Assembly (NCBI RefSeq): GCF_002216065.1
Contig: NZ_CP022282.1
Location: 2,604,001 to 2,668,000, forward strand
Reading direction: 5' to 3'
Length of the DNA: 64,000 nt
DNA from: Chryseobacterium sp. T16E-39
Lineage (GTDB): Bacteria > Bacteroidota > Bacteroidia > Flavobacteriales > Weeksellaceae
Below, in pieces: positions 1 through 9,387 of the stretch. Each line of letters starts with the position of its first letter. Positions within the stretch are counted from its first letter, which is position 1. A program made the position numbers and the translations under genes. The notes under the pieces are model-generated. The model was not told where the DNA came from. It saw only the letters and a list, made by a program, of their open reading frames with translations, and did no database searches.

Positions 1-50
1 AAGTTTATGTATTGCTTGTTTGGACGAGGGTTCGAATCCCTCCAACTCCA
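1..50 (+). ncRNA. ssrA: tmRNA (ssrA), 3' end only
   Basis: Only the last 50 bases are in the window. A T-arm (GAGGG, loop TTCGAAT, CCCTC) is followed by CAACTCCA, which resembles the 3' acceptor half of tmRNA, and the mature end would be A50 with CCA added afterwards. The sequence before the T-arm does not form a normal tRNA anticodon arm and resembles the tail of bacterial tmRNA, which rescues stalled ribosomes. A tRNA cannot be fully excluded because the 5' part is missing. Confidence 0.7.
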
Positions 51-52
51 CA

Positions 53-87
53 AAAGCCCTGTAAAAAAATATTTTACAGGGCTTTTT
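53..87 (+). terminator. Rho-independent terminator of the tmRNA gene
   Basis: An 11-bp inverted repeat (GCCCTGTAAAA at 56-66 with its complement at 72-82) is followed by a run of T. It begins only a few bases after the RNA 3' end. Confidence 0.85.
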
Positions 88-320
88 ATTTCAAGACACA
101 AATATTAAAGTAGTATTGCTACTTATTGTAAGTTTACCGTTTGGGTAAATCCTCTGTTGTCAACATCAATTTACTTTTTCAGCTATAGTTATAAAGAAGA
201 ACCTAAGAAACTTCACATATTTAAGTTAGTCTATTTTTGAATGGCAAAATATGATCAGTATTCAGATGAAAGACCATTTTCGATACCTTGATGTAAAAAA
301 CAGATAATTTGTATGTCATT

Positions 321-2072
321 TTAAAACAACGACTTTGAATCCGACACGCCAAGATCAATATAACTGCCTGTAGACCATTGAATATCGAGAGGAACACCAG
401 CGTCTTTCACTGTTTCTTTACTCACATCTTTACCAGTGCCATAATTGATCTGTGCAAAAGGGTTTTTATCAATATTAAGCATCAAAAGTAACCTACTTCC
501 TTTTTGAAGCTGTCTGCTGAAAACTCTCGACCTATAAAATGGAATAGTTTCTAATTCTCCTGCCACCAGCAATTTCCGTTTGCTCATATCCTGTGCATAA
601 CTTGCTCTTCCCAGAAAATAGGAAAGCTGAAAATATTCTCCCGAAGGAGTAATTTCGTATAAGCTAAGGCCTATATCCATATCTTTTTTATTGATTATTG
701 CCTTAAGCTCTCCCTTCAATGCACCAGAAACCGAAACTGACTGGTTAAATGGTTTAGTAACAAAGAAAAGTCCATTAATGGTATCAAGCTCTTTTTTAAT
801 GATAGGGTCTGGATAGTAATCGTTATAAAATGAAGTCCTATCTGCAAGGTTAACCCTTTGATGCATAAAAACCTCTTTAACTGGCTTTTTCTCAGAAAGC
901 AACTTTTTACCAGAAACACTATCTAAATAAAAGCGGATATGTTGGTCTTCCATTTTTTCCAATGAAGAAACATGCTTCCATTTATTTGCGCCCATTACCT
1001 GAAAATTGATCTTATCTTCTAATAAGGCAGGCTTCTTTCCTCCCTTAAGGATATAATCAAACCACTGAAAGGTAATTTCACGGGTATTGATCAACGCACC
1101 CGAATCTACCTGATACCCCCTCAATTCTGCCACTCCCCCTTTTTGTGCTCCAAAATGATCGTAAGGGCCTATAATCAAATAATGTTGGGCAGAGGGATTG
1201 TATTTGTAATGCTCCCTGAGGTATTCGAGTGCAGAAACCTGCCCATCATCATAATAACCCGTGATACTGAGTACAGGAATATTAATATGCTTAAAATCCT
1301 CTTTATAAGGTACCATCGACTGCCAGTAAGCATCATAATCGGGATGGGAGAGCCATTTCTGAAACCAGGGGTTGGGAGTGCCATCAATACTATCTACCTT
1401 GTTGTAAGCCAAGCCACTTTCCCACCAGTTGTTCCGCATCCTACGCCACCGGGCACTATCGTTGTTCACGGAATCATCCGTATATTTATTATTGGTGATG
1501 TAGAATGCCCATTGATAGTTAGCCAATATAAACACATTATTTTCCATCGGCACTCCTAGTCCTGGAATTGCAGCTACGTAGGGTACAATTGTTTTAAGCG
1601 CCGGATGCAGGTATTTGGTTGCAGCCCATTGTGCAAAACCAGAATAGCTTCCGCCGTACATCCCCACCCTTCCGTCACTCCAAGATTGGTCTGCAATCCA
1701 ATCAATAACTGCATTCACATCCTGTGTTTCATGTTCGTAAGGTTCAATTGGCCCCGGACTCAGGCGTTTACCTCTCGTATCGGCCACAATGCCTATGTAG
1801 CCATGATCGGCAGCATATTTCGCTTCCATCAGGCTCCTGTTTTTATTGGAATAAATAAAATAGAAAAGAGCAGCAGGCAGCTTTTCTTTTACGCCTTTTT
1901 TCCTGACCACCACAGCAGATAAGGTGATGCCATATTTGGTTTTAATCATGACACTATCGTTAATGATGTAATGATCGTTATCTGGCAAAGAGAATTTTTG
2001 TTGTGCAAAGATTTCGATGCTAATTATCAGGCATAGCAAAGCCATACTCAATTTTGTTAAGTTTATTTTCAT
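321..2072 (-). CDS. Secreted CocE/NonD-family (S15-like) hydrolase
   Basis: A 583-residue protein with an N-terminal signal peptide (residues 1-24, cut near FAQQ). It has the alpha/beta-hydrolase nucleophile elbow GGSYSG (Ser143), a candidate acid in GYYDDG and a candidate catalytic His in GPYDHFG. The last ~200 residues resemble the beta-sandwich cap of X-Pro dipeptidyl peptidases and cocaine esterase. The family hydrolyses ester or amide bonds; the substrate cannot be read from sequence. Its 3' side faces the tmRNA gene, and a LytTR regulator gene lies 19 bases upstream on the same strand, so the three genes may be one transcript. The DNA is clearly richer in G+C than most of the window, suggesting transfer from another Bacteroidota lineage. 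Confidence 0.85.
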   Translation of the reverse strand: MKINLTKLSMALLCLIISIEIFAQQKFSLPDNDHYIINDSVMIKTKYGITLSAVVVRKKGVKEKLPAALFYFIYSNKNRSLMEAKYAADHGYIGIVADTRGKRLSPGPIEPYEHETQDVNAVIDWIADQSWSDGRVGMYGGSYSGFAQWAATKYLHPALKTIVPYVAAIPGLGVPMENNVFILANYQWAFYITNNKYTDDSVNNDSARWRRMRNNWWESGLAYNKVDSIDGTPNPWFQKWLSHPDYDAYWQSMVPYKEDFKHINIPVLSITGYYDDGQVSALEYLREHYKYNPSAQHYLIIGPYDHFGAQKGGVAELRGYQVDSGALINTREITFQWFDYILKGGKKPALLEDKINFQVMGANKWKHVSSLEKMEDQHIRFYLDSVSGKKLLSEKKPVKEVFMHQRVNLADRTSFYNDYYPDPIIKKELDTINGLFFVTKPFNQSVSVSGALKGELKAIINKKDMDIGLSLYEITPSGEYFQLSYFLGRASYAQDMSKRKLLVAGELETIPFYRSRVFSRQLQKGSRLLLMLNIDKNPFAQINYGTGKDVSKETVKDAGVPLDIQWSTGSYIDLGVSDSKSLF

Positions 2073-2091
2073 TATTGAAAAGTTTAGTAGA

Positions 2092-2784
2092 TTATGTTTT
2101 AATGAGGTTCCTAAATTTTATAGCCTGGCGTTCTGATATCCTGATCTGTTCTCCTGTTTTAAGTACTACCAGTGTACCTTCAATATCCTTTTTTACAAGA
2201 CTGATGTAATCGATATTAAACAAAATACTCCTGCTTGCCCTAAAAAACCTCTGACAATCAGGATTATCTTCCAGTTTATTCAAAGATGTTTTAAGCAATA
2301 CCTGTTCTTTTCCGAAAAAGAGCCTGGCATAGTTTTCAACCGATTCGATCAGGTGTACATCTTTCCATTTAATGAGATGGTGTCTGTCTCTATCTTTTAC
2401 AAAAACATAAGGCTCATCATTTCCAGTGATCCTTTCAATAGCCTTATCCATTGCATTTTTAAAACGTTCCTTCCGTACGGGTTTCATCAGGTAATCCATA
2501 GCACTCACCTCAAAAGCCCTTACGGCAAAACTGTCGAAAGCGGTCACAAAGATCACTTCAGGAAGATGGTTTAACGTTTCTAACAGATCAAAGCCAGAAC
2601 GACCAGGCATTTGGATATCTAAAAAAATCAGATCAGGTTTTAACAACACGATAAGCTTTTCTGCTTCATCTGCATTGGCCGCTTCACCCAATATCACTAC
2701 CTGCGGATAGTCTTTTAGCATCCTTATCAGTTCCTGCCTTGCTCCACGTTCATCATCAATAATTATTACTCTTATTGTTTTCAT
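2092..2784 (-). CDS. LytTR-family response regulator
   Basis: 230 residues. The N-terminal receiver domain (about 1-120) carries the acidic pair in IIDDE, the phospho-acceptor Asp56 in LIFLDIQMPG, and the conserved Lys in YLMKPVRK. The C-terminal LytTR DNA-binding domain covers about 130-230, with the typical RASRSILFNIDYI stretch. It is the expected partner of the sensor kinase immediately upstream: the kinase stop and this start overlap by four bases, so they are translationally coupled. Such pairs usually act on nearby genes, so the hydrolase at 321-2072 is a plausible target. The specific signal is unknown. Confidence 0.9.
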   Translation of the reverse strand: MKTIRVIIIDDERGARQELIRMLKDYPQVVILGEAANADEAEKLIVLLKPDLIFLDIQMPGRSGFDLLETLNHLPEVIFVTAFDSFAVRAFEVSAMDYLMKPVRKERFKNAMDKAIERITGNDEPYVFVKDRDRHHLIKWKDVHLIESVENYARLFFGKEQVLLKTSLNKLEDNPDCQRFFRASRSILFNIDYISLVKKDIEGTLVVLKTGEQIRISERQAIKFRNLIKT

Positions 2785-3857
2785 ATGATCGGGATTTTAA
2801 TTTCGGCACAAACTATTTGCTGCGTCTCGGATAATCTAAAAGTAGCCAGCTGTTGATAACTAAGATCAAGCCGTTCCTTCAAATTTCGTAACCCTATACC
2901 TTCAATAATTTCATTCTCTTCCAACTTACCCGGATTTAATACCGTGATAATTAAAAAACCTTCCCTTTCAACAATGATAAGATCAATCCTACCACCATAT
3001 TTTTCTAATGCAACACCATGTTTTACCGCATTTTCAACCAATGTTTGGATGCATAACCTGGGCACCATCAACTCTGATAAGGAAACATCAATATCAAGCT
3101 GGTACTCTAGTCTTTCTTGCATTCTTAAACTTTCCAGTTCGAGATAATCCTTTACCAGTGCAATCTCCTCATTTAACCTGATGAGCATGGAACTGCCCTT
3201 ATAAAGCCCACTCCTTAAAAGCTCACTTAACAAATCGACCGCCCTACCTGCGGCATCGGGATTTATATAAACTAATGATTTTATGGTATTGAGTGTGTTA
3301 AACAAAAAATGAGGGTTTAGCTGGGCCGAAAGATTATCAAGCTGTGACTGCTTAAAGCTAAGTTCGAGCCTTGCGTTTTCTACTGATAAACGCATCTCTC
3401 TTTTCGCATAATGATAAAGATGGTAAGCCAAAAGCCATATCGCCATCAATCTAAAACCTGCTACCAAGATACTTACCGCATTTAAATTAAAGAAATCGAC
3501 AAAGGTTTGTGCTACATCTCCCATAAACCACAGCCGAACAAGATAGAGTTTACCAATGGTGACCAATGCATAAAAAATACCCATCACTGGAACAGCAATC
3601 AACATCCGCCATAGTAATTTATCAAGCGGAAGATCTTGCCAATGATTTCTTATTGAAAAATTGCGGTAGAGGTGAGTGATTAATATATACATCGCCACAT
3701 CCAGTACAAATTGAATTACTGCCAAATCCAACCTGAACCCATCTTTATACCAGCCGTTAAAAGACCAATACAGCGATGCTAGTGACCAACCAATAAGTTG
3801 GCATTTGCAATAAAGAGATATGTGTACTTTCTTTTCCAAAACGTTAGCTTGAAACAA
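2781..3857 (-). CDS. LytS/YpdA-like sensor histidine kinase
   Basis: 358 residues. Four or so hydrophobic segments fill residues 15-150, then a short coiled linker leads to the His_kinase domain, with the phospho-acceptor box LNPHFLFNTLN (His183). An HATPase domain follows, with the N-box LVENAVKHG and a G-box-like IEGIGLRNLKERL. There is no extracytoplasmic sensor domain of note, so sensing is probably within the membrane. It forms a two-gene unit with the LytTR regulator. Met1 is the longest start; the first membrane segment begins close after it. Confidence 0.9.
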   Translation of the reverse strand: MFQANVLEKKVHISLYCKCQLIGWSLASLYWSFNGWYKDGFRLDLAVIQFVLDVAMYILITHLYRNFSIRNHWQDLPLDKLLWRMLIAVPVMGIFYALVTIGKLYLVRLWFMGDVAQTFVDFFNLNAVSILVAGFRLMAIWLLAYHLYHYAKREMRLSVENARLELSFKQSQLDNLSAQLNPHFLFNTLNTIKSLVYINPDAAGRAVDLLSELLRSGLYKGSSMLIRLNEEIALVKDYLELESLRMQERLEYQLDIDVSLSELMVPRLCIQTLVENAVKHGVALEKYGGRIDLIIVEREGFLIITVLNPGKLEENEIIEGIGLRNLKERLDLSYQQLATFRLSETQQIVCAEIKIPII

Positions 3858-4379
3858 AGCAACGAAAACTAATTTTAAGAAAAAAGATAAAGTACAGGAA
3901 CGTAGGCTTTTGGGGGATGAGTGCGGTTTAGCACAGAGTAGGCGCTCGGTAGACTAAAAGTAGACCCGGTAAAAATCAACCTTGACAGAGAGTATTGATG
4001 ACTTTTAATAGAATATTTTGATGATTTATTTGATCTACCTACCACTTCTAACATCCTATTCTAATAGATCATACAAGTGTAACAATTCACATAAAAAAGA
4101 AATATTCTTTTGTTTTTACTGGACAAAATAGGATTCCAACAAAGAAATGCAGTTAAAGCAAATGTCTTCAAAACACTGAATATCATTAACAATTCCACTT
4201 CAAACCAGCTCAATAGACCAATTTATTTATAAAAAAAAACCACAATAATTGATTTTTTGTTATGTCAATTACATAAGTTTAATTAATTTTATAATCGCCA
4301 AAAATTAAATCTGATATCCATTTTTAAGCTAGGATTTTTCGCTTTTACACAATAACATTAAATTAAACTACTATAAATT
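3858..4379. other. 522-base intergenic region
   Basis: No coding frame is convincing. About the first 120 bases are still relatively G+C-rich like the preceding two-component block, and composition then drops sharply to A+T-rich DNA around 3970-4000. This marks the likely edge of the foreign-looking block. It must hold the promoter of the protease gene at 4380, but no clean TAnnTTTG box was seen. Confidence 0.5.
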
Positions 4380-6614
4380 ATGAAAATGAAACAATTACTT
4401 TATTTAGGGATATTTATTTTATCCATATCCCTGGGAAAAGCCCAGGATTTTTTCACCACAATAAGTGAAAGATCCATTAAGGCAGATCCTAAGAACAGAA
4501 CAGTACAGCCTGAGAAGTTTCAAACGTATTCATTAGACGTGGCTGCAATGAAAAGCTACTTTAAGTCCGTTCCGGAACTTAGAGATAACGAGCTTAAAGA
4601 CAAAGCCCCTATCATTGTCCTACCAATGCCTGACGGGACAAAAGCTAAATTCAAGATATGGAAATCTTCAGTAATGGCTCCTGAATTAGCTCAGAAGTTT
4701 CCTCAACTGGTTACTTTCACAGGTCAGGGCGTTGATGATCAGTACGCTACAATAAAATTAGATTTTACTGAATTAGGGTTTCATGCTCAGATAAAATCGG
4801 TAGTAAATGGTGATACCTATATCGATCCGTATGCAAAAAATAATATCGACAGTTATATTATTTACAAGAAAAGTGATCTAATCGATAGAACCCCAAGAAC
4901 TTGTGGAACCAAAGACGAAGAGATTGCACCCGAAAAAAAAAATGTACAAAAAAGCGTCACTCCAAGCGTAGGTACTCAAATTAGAATTTTCAGATTTGCG
5001 GTAGCCTGCACCGGTGAGTACGCAAAAGCAGCAACAGGTTTAGCCACCCCTACTGTTGCCCAAACCCTTTCAGCGATTGTAACTTCTGTAAACAGGGTAA
5101 ATGGTGTATACGAACAAGAAGTAGCAGTACGACTGATATTAGTTGCAACTGAAACAAATGTTATCTTTACAGACCCTGCTACAGATCCTTTTAATGGTAA
5201 TGACGATGCCTACACCCTAATTGATGAGAGCCAGGCTCAGATTGATGCACTTATAGGAAGTGCCAATTACGATATAGGTCATACCTTCAGTACCGGAGGT
5301 GGTGGATTAGCCGGATTAGGAGTTATTTGCACTAATGGCCAAAAAGGAAGTGGAATTACCGGTTCACCTAATCCAGTTGGAGACCCTTATGATATAGATT
5401 ATGTTGCTCATGAAGTAGGACACCAATTTGGAGGCCCACATACATTTAATGCAACAACATTAAACTGTGGAGGAGGTAACCGTAGTGCTTCCAATGCTGT
5501 AGAACCAGGAAGTGGAGTTACCATCATGGCGTACGCGGGAATTTGTGGTGCGACCAACAATCTTGCTCCTAACAGTATTCCTACTTTTCATACCCGATCA
5601 TTTCAGTCTATTACTTCAACGGTTCAGGCAAAAACATGTCAAGTGACAACTCCGGTTGCAAATACCGCTCCTGTTGTTAACGCAGGAAGTGACTATACCA
5701 TCCCTAAGGGAACGCCTTTTAAATTAACAGGTTCTGCAACCGATGCGCAAAATAATGCACTTACCTATTCATGGGAACAAAATGATGTAGGCCCAGCTGG
5801 GAATTGGAATGTTCCAACAGGAAATGCCGCTATATTCAGATCATTTGTACCTGTAACTGTTCCTTACAGATATTTTCCAAAACTTACTGATGTAATTAAT
5901 AATACAACAACTAAGGGAGAATTATTGCCTTCTTATGGAAGAAATATGGAGTTCAGACTGACGGTAAGAGACAACAACGCAGGTTGTGCTGGAGTTGCTA
6001 ATGATGACGCATCGATTACAGTCGATGGAAATTCAGGACCATTCACTGTTACAGCACCTGCTACAGCGGTTAGTTGGGCAGGCAACTCTTCTCAAACCAT
6101 TACGTGGAATGTAGCGAACACTACTGCTGCTCCGGTAAGTTGTGCTAATGTAAGTATCTTGCTTTCTACAGATGGAGGCCTTACATATCCTACTACTATT
6201 ATTGCTTCTACTCCAAATGATGGATCAGAGACCATTACAATCCCTAATGTAAATACAACCCAAGCCAGAATTATGGTGGCGGGACAAGGTAATGTATTTT
6301 ATAATCTTAACCCGGTAAATTTTACAATTACACAGGTACTGGCTACCAATGAAGTAGCGGGAAATAAAGACGTATTCGTTCTTTATCCTAATCCAAGTAA
6401 GGGACTTCTGAATATTAAATTCACAAACTCTAGTGAAAACTATGACATCATGGTCTATGATGGAAGCGGAAGACTAGCATTCAGTAAACTGAACAACACA
6501 TTAGATGCTGGTAAAGTTGGTACTTTCAACCTCGCTCACTTAACGACTGGAGATTATGTGATCAAGATTAAAACTAAAAAAATGGAGAAAACTGTTAAAT
6601 GGGTTAAAGAATAA
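4380..6614 (+). CDS. Secreted reprolysin-like zinc metalloprotease with T9SS sorting domain
   Basis: 744 residues. A signal peptide (about 1-21, ending GKAQ) is followed by a propeptide-like region. A metzincin catalytic domain follows, with the zinc motif HEVGHQFGGPH near residue 343 and a Met-turn-like TIMAYAGICG about 40 residues later. Ig/FN3-like beta domains cover about residues 430-650. A C-terminal type A sorting domain follows (LYPNPSKGLLNI to the end), which directs export by the type IX system. It is a relative of the two larger proteases at 22767-32356 but lacks their GEVED repeats. The gene stands alone and ends at a strong terminator. Confidence 0.92.
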   Translation: MKMKQLLYLGIFILSISLGKAQDFFTTISERSIKADPKNRTVQPEKFQTYSLDVAAMKSYFKSVPELRDNELKDKAPIIVLPMPDGTKAKFKIWKSSVMAPELAQKFPQLVTFTGQGVDDQYATIKLDFTELGFHAQIKSVVNGDTYIDPYAKNNIDSYIIYKKSDLIDRTPRTCGTKDEEIAPEKKNVQKSVTPSVGTQIRIFRFAVACTGEYAKAATGLATPTVAQTLSAIVTSVNRVNGVYEQEVAVRLILVATETNVIFTDPATDPFNGNDDAYTLIDESQAQIDALIGSANYDIGHTFSTGGGGLAGLGVICTNGQKGSGITGSPNPVGDPYDIDYVAHEVGHQFGGPHTFNATTLNCGGGNRSASNAVEPGSGVTIMAYAGICGATNNLAPNSIPTFHTRSFQSITSTVQAKTCQVTTPVANTAPVVNAGSDYTIPKGTPFKLTGSATDAQNNALTYSWEQNDVGPAGNWNVPTGNAAIFRSFVPVTVPYRYFPKLTDVINNTTTKGELLPSYGRNMEFRLTVRDNNAGCAGVANDDASITVDGNSGPFTVTAPATAVSWAGNSSQTITWNVANTTAAPVSCANVSILLSTDGGLTYPTTIIASTPNDGSETITIPNVNTTQARIMVAGQGNVFYNLNPVNFTITQVLATNEVAGNKDVFVLYPNPSKGLLNIKFTNSSENYDIMVYDGSGRLAFSKLNNTLDAGKVGTFNLAHLTTGDYVIKIKTKKMEKTVKWVKE

Positions 6615-6637
6615 AGAAACTGAATCCATTTATTGAT

Positions 6638-6677
6638 AAAAAAGGTTGTTTTCACTTGAAAACAACCTTTTTATTTT
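6638..6677. terminator. Bidirectional terminator between convergent genes
   Basis: A perfect 14-bp inverted repeat (AAAAGGTTGTTTTC and its complement) with T-runs on both sides sits between the protease and the acyltransferase, which converge here. Confidence 0.85.
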
Positions 6678-6692
6678 ATAATAATATCGTAC

Positions 6693-7826
6693 TTATTGAA
6701 ATCTTTTCACCAGCCATTTTCTTACAGGTATATCATAGAGCCTCATATAAAGATATGCCATGATAATGGAAACGACTACAGTCAGCAAACCAAAAATCCA
6801 GGACTGAGAGTCTTCCAAAGTATATTTACCATTTGCGACCCATGCATAATAAGTATATGCCAATGGAAAATGGGTAATGTAAAGAGGGTAAGAAATATCA
6901 CCTAACCACTTACAAAACTGATTTGTTTTTTCATTTACAATCTTCCCACCTGCTCCCAGTAAAATAACTGCCGGAAACAAAACCATTAGTGCAAAACATT
7001 CGTATAAAGCATTCTGCCAATGGGCTTCATTCCCACCCAATCGAGGAATTGCCAATATCATAATTAGTAAAATACCCGTCACAACAAAAGCATTTTTCAT
7101 CGATTTCAGCTGAAAAACCCTTGCCAAAAATATCCCCGCCAAAAATGGAAAAGCCAGCCTCGTAAAACCAATTCTCAATTGGTTAACATCATCAATAGAC
7201 CACCCTCCGATCATATCACCATTCGGATTGGTAAATGCATAATAGATCGTAAATAGTGCAGAAACTAGAACTAAAATCCCCAATACCAATTTCGAAACCT
7301 TCCGCAAAATTAAAGCGTAGAAAATATTGGCTATGTATTCATAAAATAATGACCACGCCGGACCGTTTAATGGATGCATTTCATTCCAACCTCTGACATC
7401 AAGCCCTTTTCCAACCGGGATCACTGTCATTCCTATAAACATCACCAATAGTAGCTTCCATACAGGAGTGGTCGAAATCCCGGCCCAGCCTAAACCTTCC
7501 GTCTGTTGGAAATAAAACAAAGCAGCTCCTACCAGCGAACCAATAATGATCATCGGTTGTAGTCTTATTAGACGCCTTATAAAAAAGTCTTTCAATGTCA
7601 TCTGGTTCCATCGGCTATCATAGGCATAGCTGATCACATAACCTGATAGCATAAAGAAAAAATCGACCGCTAAATATCCATGATTGATGATCTGCTTGGT
7701 ATGATCACCATTTGAAAAAACTTCAAAAACATGAAAAAACACGACCATAATAGCGGCAACTCCACGTAATCCATCAAGGATTTCATAATGAGGTTTAGAA
7801 GAGGAAATAGATAAGGTTGAGTTCAT
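6693..7826 (-). CDS. Acyltransferase 3 family membrane protein (OafA/YrhL-like)
   Basis: About 377 residues from the chosen Met (MNSTLSISSSK); a longer frame opens at 7898 but its first 24 residues do not look like family sequence. The family hallmarks are present: ILDGLRGVAAIMVVFFHVFE near the start (with the conserved Arg and His) and about ten transmembrane helices. Such proteins move acyl groups, often acetyl, onto sugars of surface polysaccharides or other envelope molecules from within the inner membrane. The acceptor is unknown and no polysaccharide genes are near. It is divergent from an AraC-type regulator that may control it. Confidence 0.88.
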   Translation of the reverse strand: MNSTLSISSSKPHYEILDGLRGVAAIMVVFFHVFEVFSNGDHTKQIINHGYLAVDFFFMLSGYVISYAYDSRWNQMTLKDFFIRRLIRLQPMIIIGSLVGAALFYFQQTEGLGWAGISTTPVWKLLLVMFIGMTVIPVGKGLDVRGWNEMHPLNGPAWSLFYEYIANIFYALILRKVSKLVLGILVLVSALFTIYYAFTNPNGDMIGGWSIDDVNQLRIGFTRLAFPFLAGIFLARVFQLKSMKNAFVVTGILLIMILAIPRLGGNEAHWQNALYECFALMVLFPAVILLGAGGKIVNEKTNQFCKWLGDISYPLYITHFPLAYTYYAWVANGKYTLEDSQSWIFGLLTVVVSIIMAYLYMRLYDIPVRKWLVKRFQ

Positions 7827-7903
7827 ATCTGGATTAAAAATTTGATACAAAAATATACGATCCCAGCATAAAACACTTGTTCTATATTTTTTAATCATTG
7901 TCT

Positions 7904-7911
7904 TATATTTG
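7904..7911 (+). promoter_or_regulatory. -7 box of the AraC gene promoter
   Basis: TATATTTG matches the Bacteroidota TAnnTTTG element. It lies downstream of the ATG at 7898, which argues that the regulator starts at 7937 instead. A TTG at 7877-7879 is slightly too far away to be an ideal -33 element. Confidence 0.55.
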
Positions 7912-7936
7912 TAAAATTGATTTCCCTTCTATTAAA

Positions 7937-8800
7937 ATGAAACAAAATTTAAAATATTATCCAAATACTCAAACAAAAAGTTTTCATTTTGACCATGTTC
8001 ACATCCAATGGAGTCAACAGGTTCCGCTTCATCAGCAACAAACCTGGGAACTATCTTACATTATAACCGGAAGTGGTGTCAGAATTATTGGAGATGTTAT
8101 AGAAAATTTTTCAAAAGGTGAGATTATCTTAATTCCCCCTAATATCTCGCATTGTTGGTCTTTTGATCAATCTGTTCATGATGGTTATGGGAAAATTGAA
8201 AATATAACTATTGTTTTTGAAAATGAGTTTCTGAAAAACTGCACTCAAATTTTCCCCGAACTTTTCACGGCAATTTCTGAACTTCAAAGCAATGAAAATG
8301 CAGTTTCTTTTACTGAGGAGCTCTTACAAAAATTACAAATTTTAATGACTTCAATGGTCCATCAGAATGATATTGAACGGATTTCTTCCTTCATTAAAAT
8401 ATTAGAATTGATTTCCTATTGCAAAGAAATGCGAATTGTAGGAAGACCAATCAATGAAAATAAACAGGAAAAGAAGCTGCAGAAAATACATCTGTATGTA
8501 TTGAGTAATTTTCAAAAGAATATTACTCTTGAAGAGATTTCACAATATGTTGGAATGCAGAAATCATCCTTTTGCATCTTTTTTAAAAGAATGACCGGAA
8601 AATCTTTTTTCACCTACTTAACTGAATTCCGCATCGAATCATCTTGCCAGATGCTATTAAAAACAAAACTGTCTGTAAAAGAAATTTGTATTGCATCAGG
8701 ATTTAATGACATTCCTTATTACAATAGGGCTTTTAAAAAAAGTAAGGGGATGAGCCCGGGCTGTTATAGAAATAAGTACCAAAACATTCAAATTATATAA
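7937..8800 (+). CDS. AraC-family transcriptional regulator
   Basis: 287 residues from MKQNLKYYPN; the upstream ATG at 7898 would sit above the promoter box. The N-terminal cupin sensor (about 1-140) has the usual WELSYIITGSGVRIIGD and ILIPPNISHCW pattern. The C-terminal pair of helix-turn-helix units (about 185-285) includes ITLEEISQYVGMQKSSFCIFF and IASGFNDIPYYNRAFKKSKG. Sugar-type or small-ligand sensing is typical of this arrangement, but the ligand is unknown. It is divergent from the acyltransferase, with 110 bases between the two start codons, and that gene is the obvious candidate target. Confidence 0.9.
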   Translation: MKQNLKYYPNTQTKSFHFDHVHIQWSQQVPLHQQQTWELSYIITGSGVRIIGDVIENFSKGEIILIPPNISHCWSFDQSVHDGYGKIENITIVFENEFLKNCTQIFPELFTAISELQSNENAVSFTEELLQKLQILMTSMVHQNDIERISSFIKILELISYCKEMRIVGRPINENKQEKKLQKIHLYVLSNFQKNITLEEISQYVGMQKSSFCIFFKRMTGKSFFTYLTEFRIESSCQMLLKTKLSVKEICIASGFNDIPYYNRAFKKSKGMSPGCYRNKYQNIQII

Positions 8801-9114
8801 GAAGAGGTGAGCTTGATACCTAATTAAATTGTTCAACAAAACCAGTATGAAAGCCCTAAAGAAAAGTTAAAATATATACACAGGCATGAAATCTTATTGT
8901 TAACATTTAAATATAATTCTAAACCATCCTGCACACCTTATGATTAATTTCATCTTCTGCAACACATACAATTTATAAACACCTGAAAACGAAAACACTA
9001 TATCCCATCCTGATAAAATACGGATAGTCTACCCACAAAAAAGACTAAAAAAATGTTTTATCGTAAAGAATTTTATATATTTGCAGCATCTAACAATTAA
9101 AAAAATAATTTACT
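8801..9114. other. Intergenic region with the acpP promoter
   Basis: 314 A+T-rich bases with no coding frame seen. Near the right end, TATATTTG at 9076-9083 is a good -7 box for the acpP-fabF-rnc-pyk run; the -33 position is not a clear TTG. No obvious terminator follows the AraC gene. Confidence 0.6.
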
Positions 9115-9354
9115 ATGTCAGACATTGCATCAAGAGTAAAAGCTATCATCGCTGATAAGCTTGACGTTGAAGAAACAGAAGTAACTCCTGAAGCTAGCTT
9201 CACTAACGATTTAGGAGCTGATTCACTGGATACAGTTGAACTTATCATGGAGTTTGAAAAAGAATTTAATATTCAAATCCCTGATGATCAAGCTGAAAAA
9301 ATTACTACTGTAGGTCACGCTATCGCTTATATCGAAGAAGTAGTAAATAAATAA
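9115..9354 (+). CDS. acpP: Acyl carrier protein
   Basis: 79 residues, acidic and helical, the usual length. The phosphopantetheine attachment motif GADSLD places the modified serine at Ser37. It carries growing acyl chains for type II fatty acid synthesis in the cytoplasm. It heads a compact same-strand run and is followed 33 bases later by fabF, its direct partner enzyme, an arrangement common to many bacteria. Confidence 0.97.
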   Translation: MSDIASRVKAIIADKLDVEETEVTPEASFTNDLGADSLDTVELIMEFEKEFNIQIPDDQAEKITTVGHAIAYIEEVVNK

Positions 9355-9387
9355 TATTCTTCAACAAAAGGAAAATTAAAAAAATTT

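Noticed and set aside
241..291. Short frame MAKYDQYSDERPFSIP with a TATTTTTG box just upstream
   Set aside because: Only 16 codons, no recognisable family and no leader after the box. I could not tell it from chance, although it lies in the block next to the tmRNA gene.
1143..1559. 138-codon plus-strand frame
   Set aside because: It lies wholly inside the hydrolase gene on the opposite strand and shows no protein-like features.
3858..4379. Possible attachment-site copy of the tmRNA 3' end marking an island boundary
   Set aside because: No second copy of the T-arm/acceptor sequence could be found here by eye, and there is no integrase gene.
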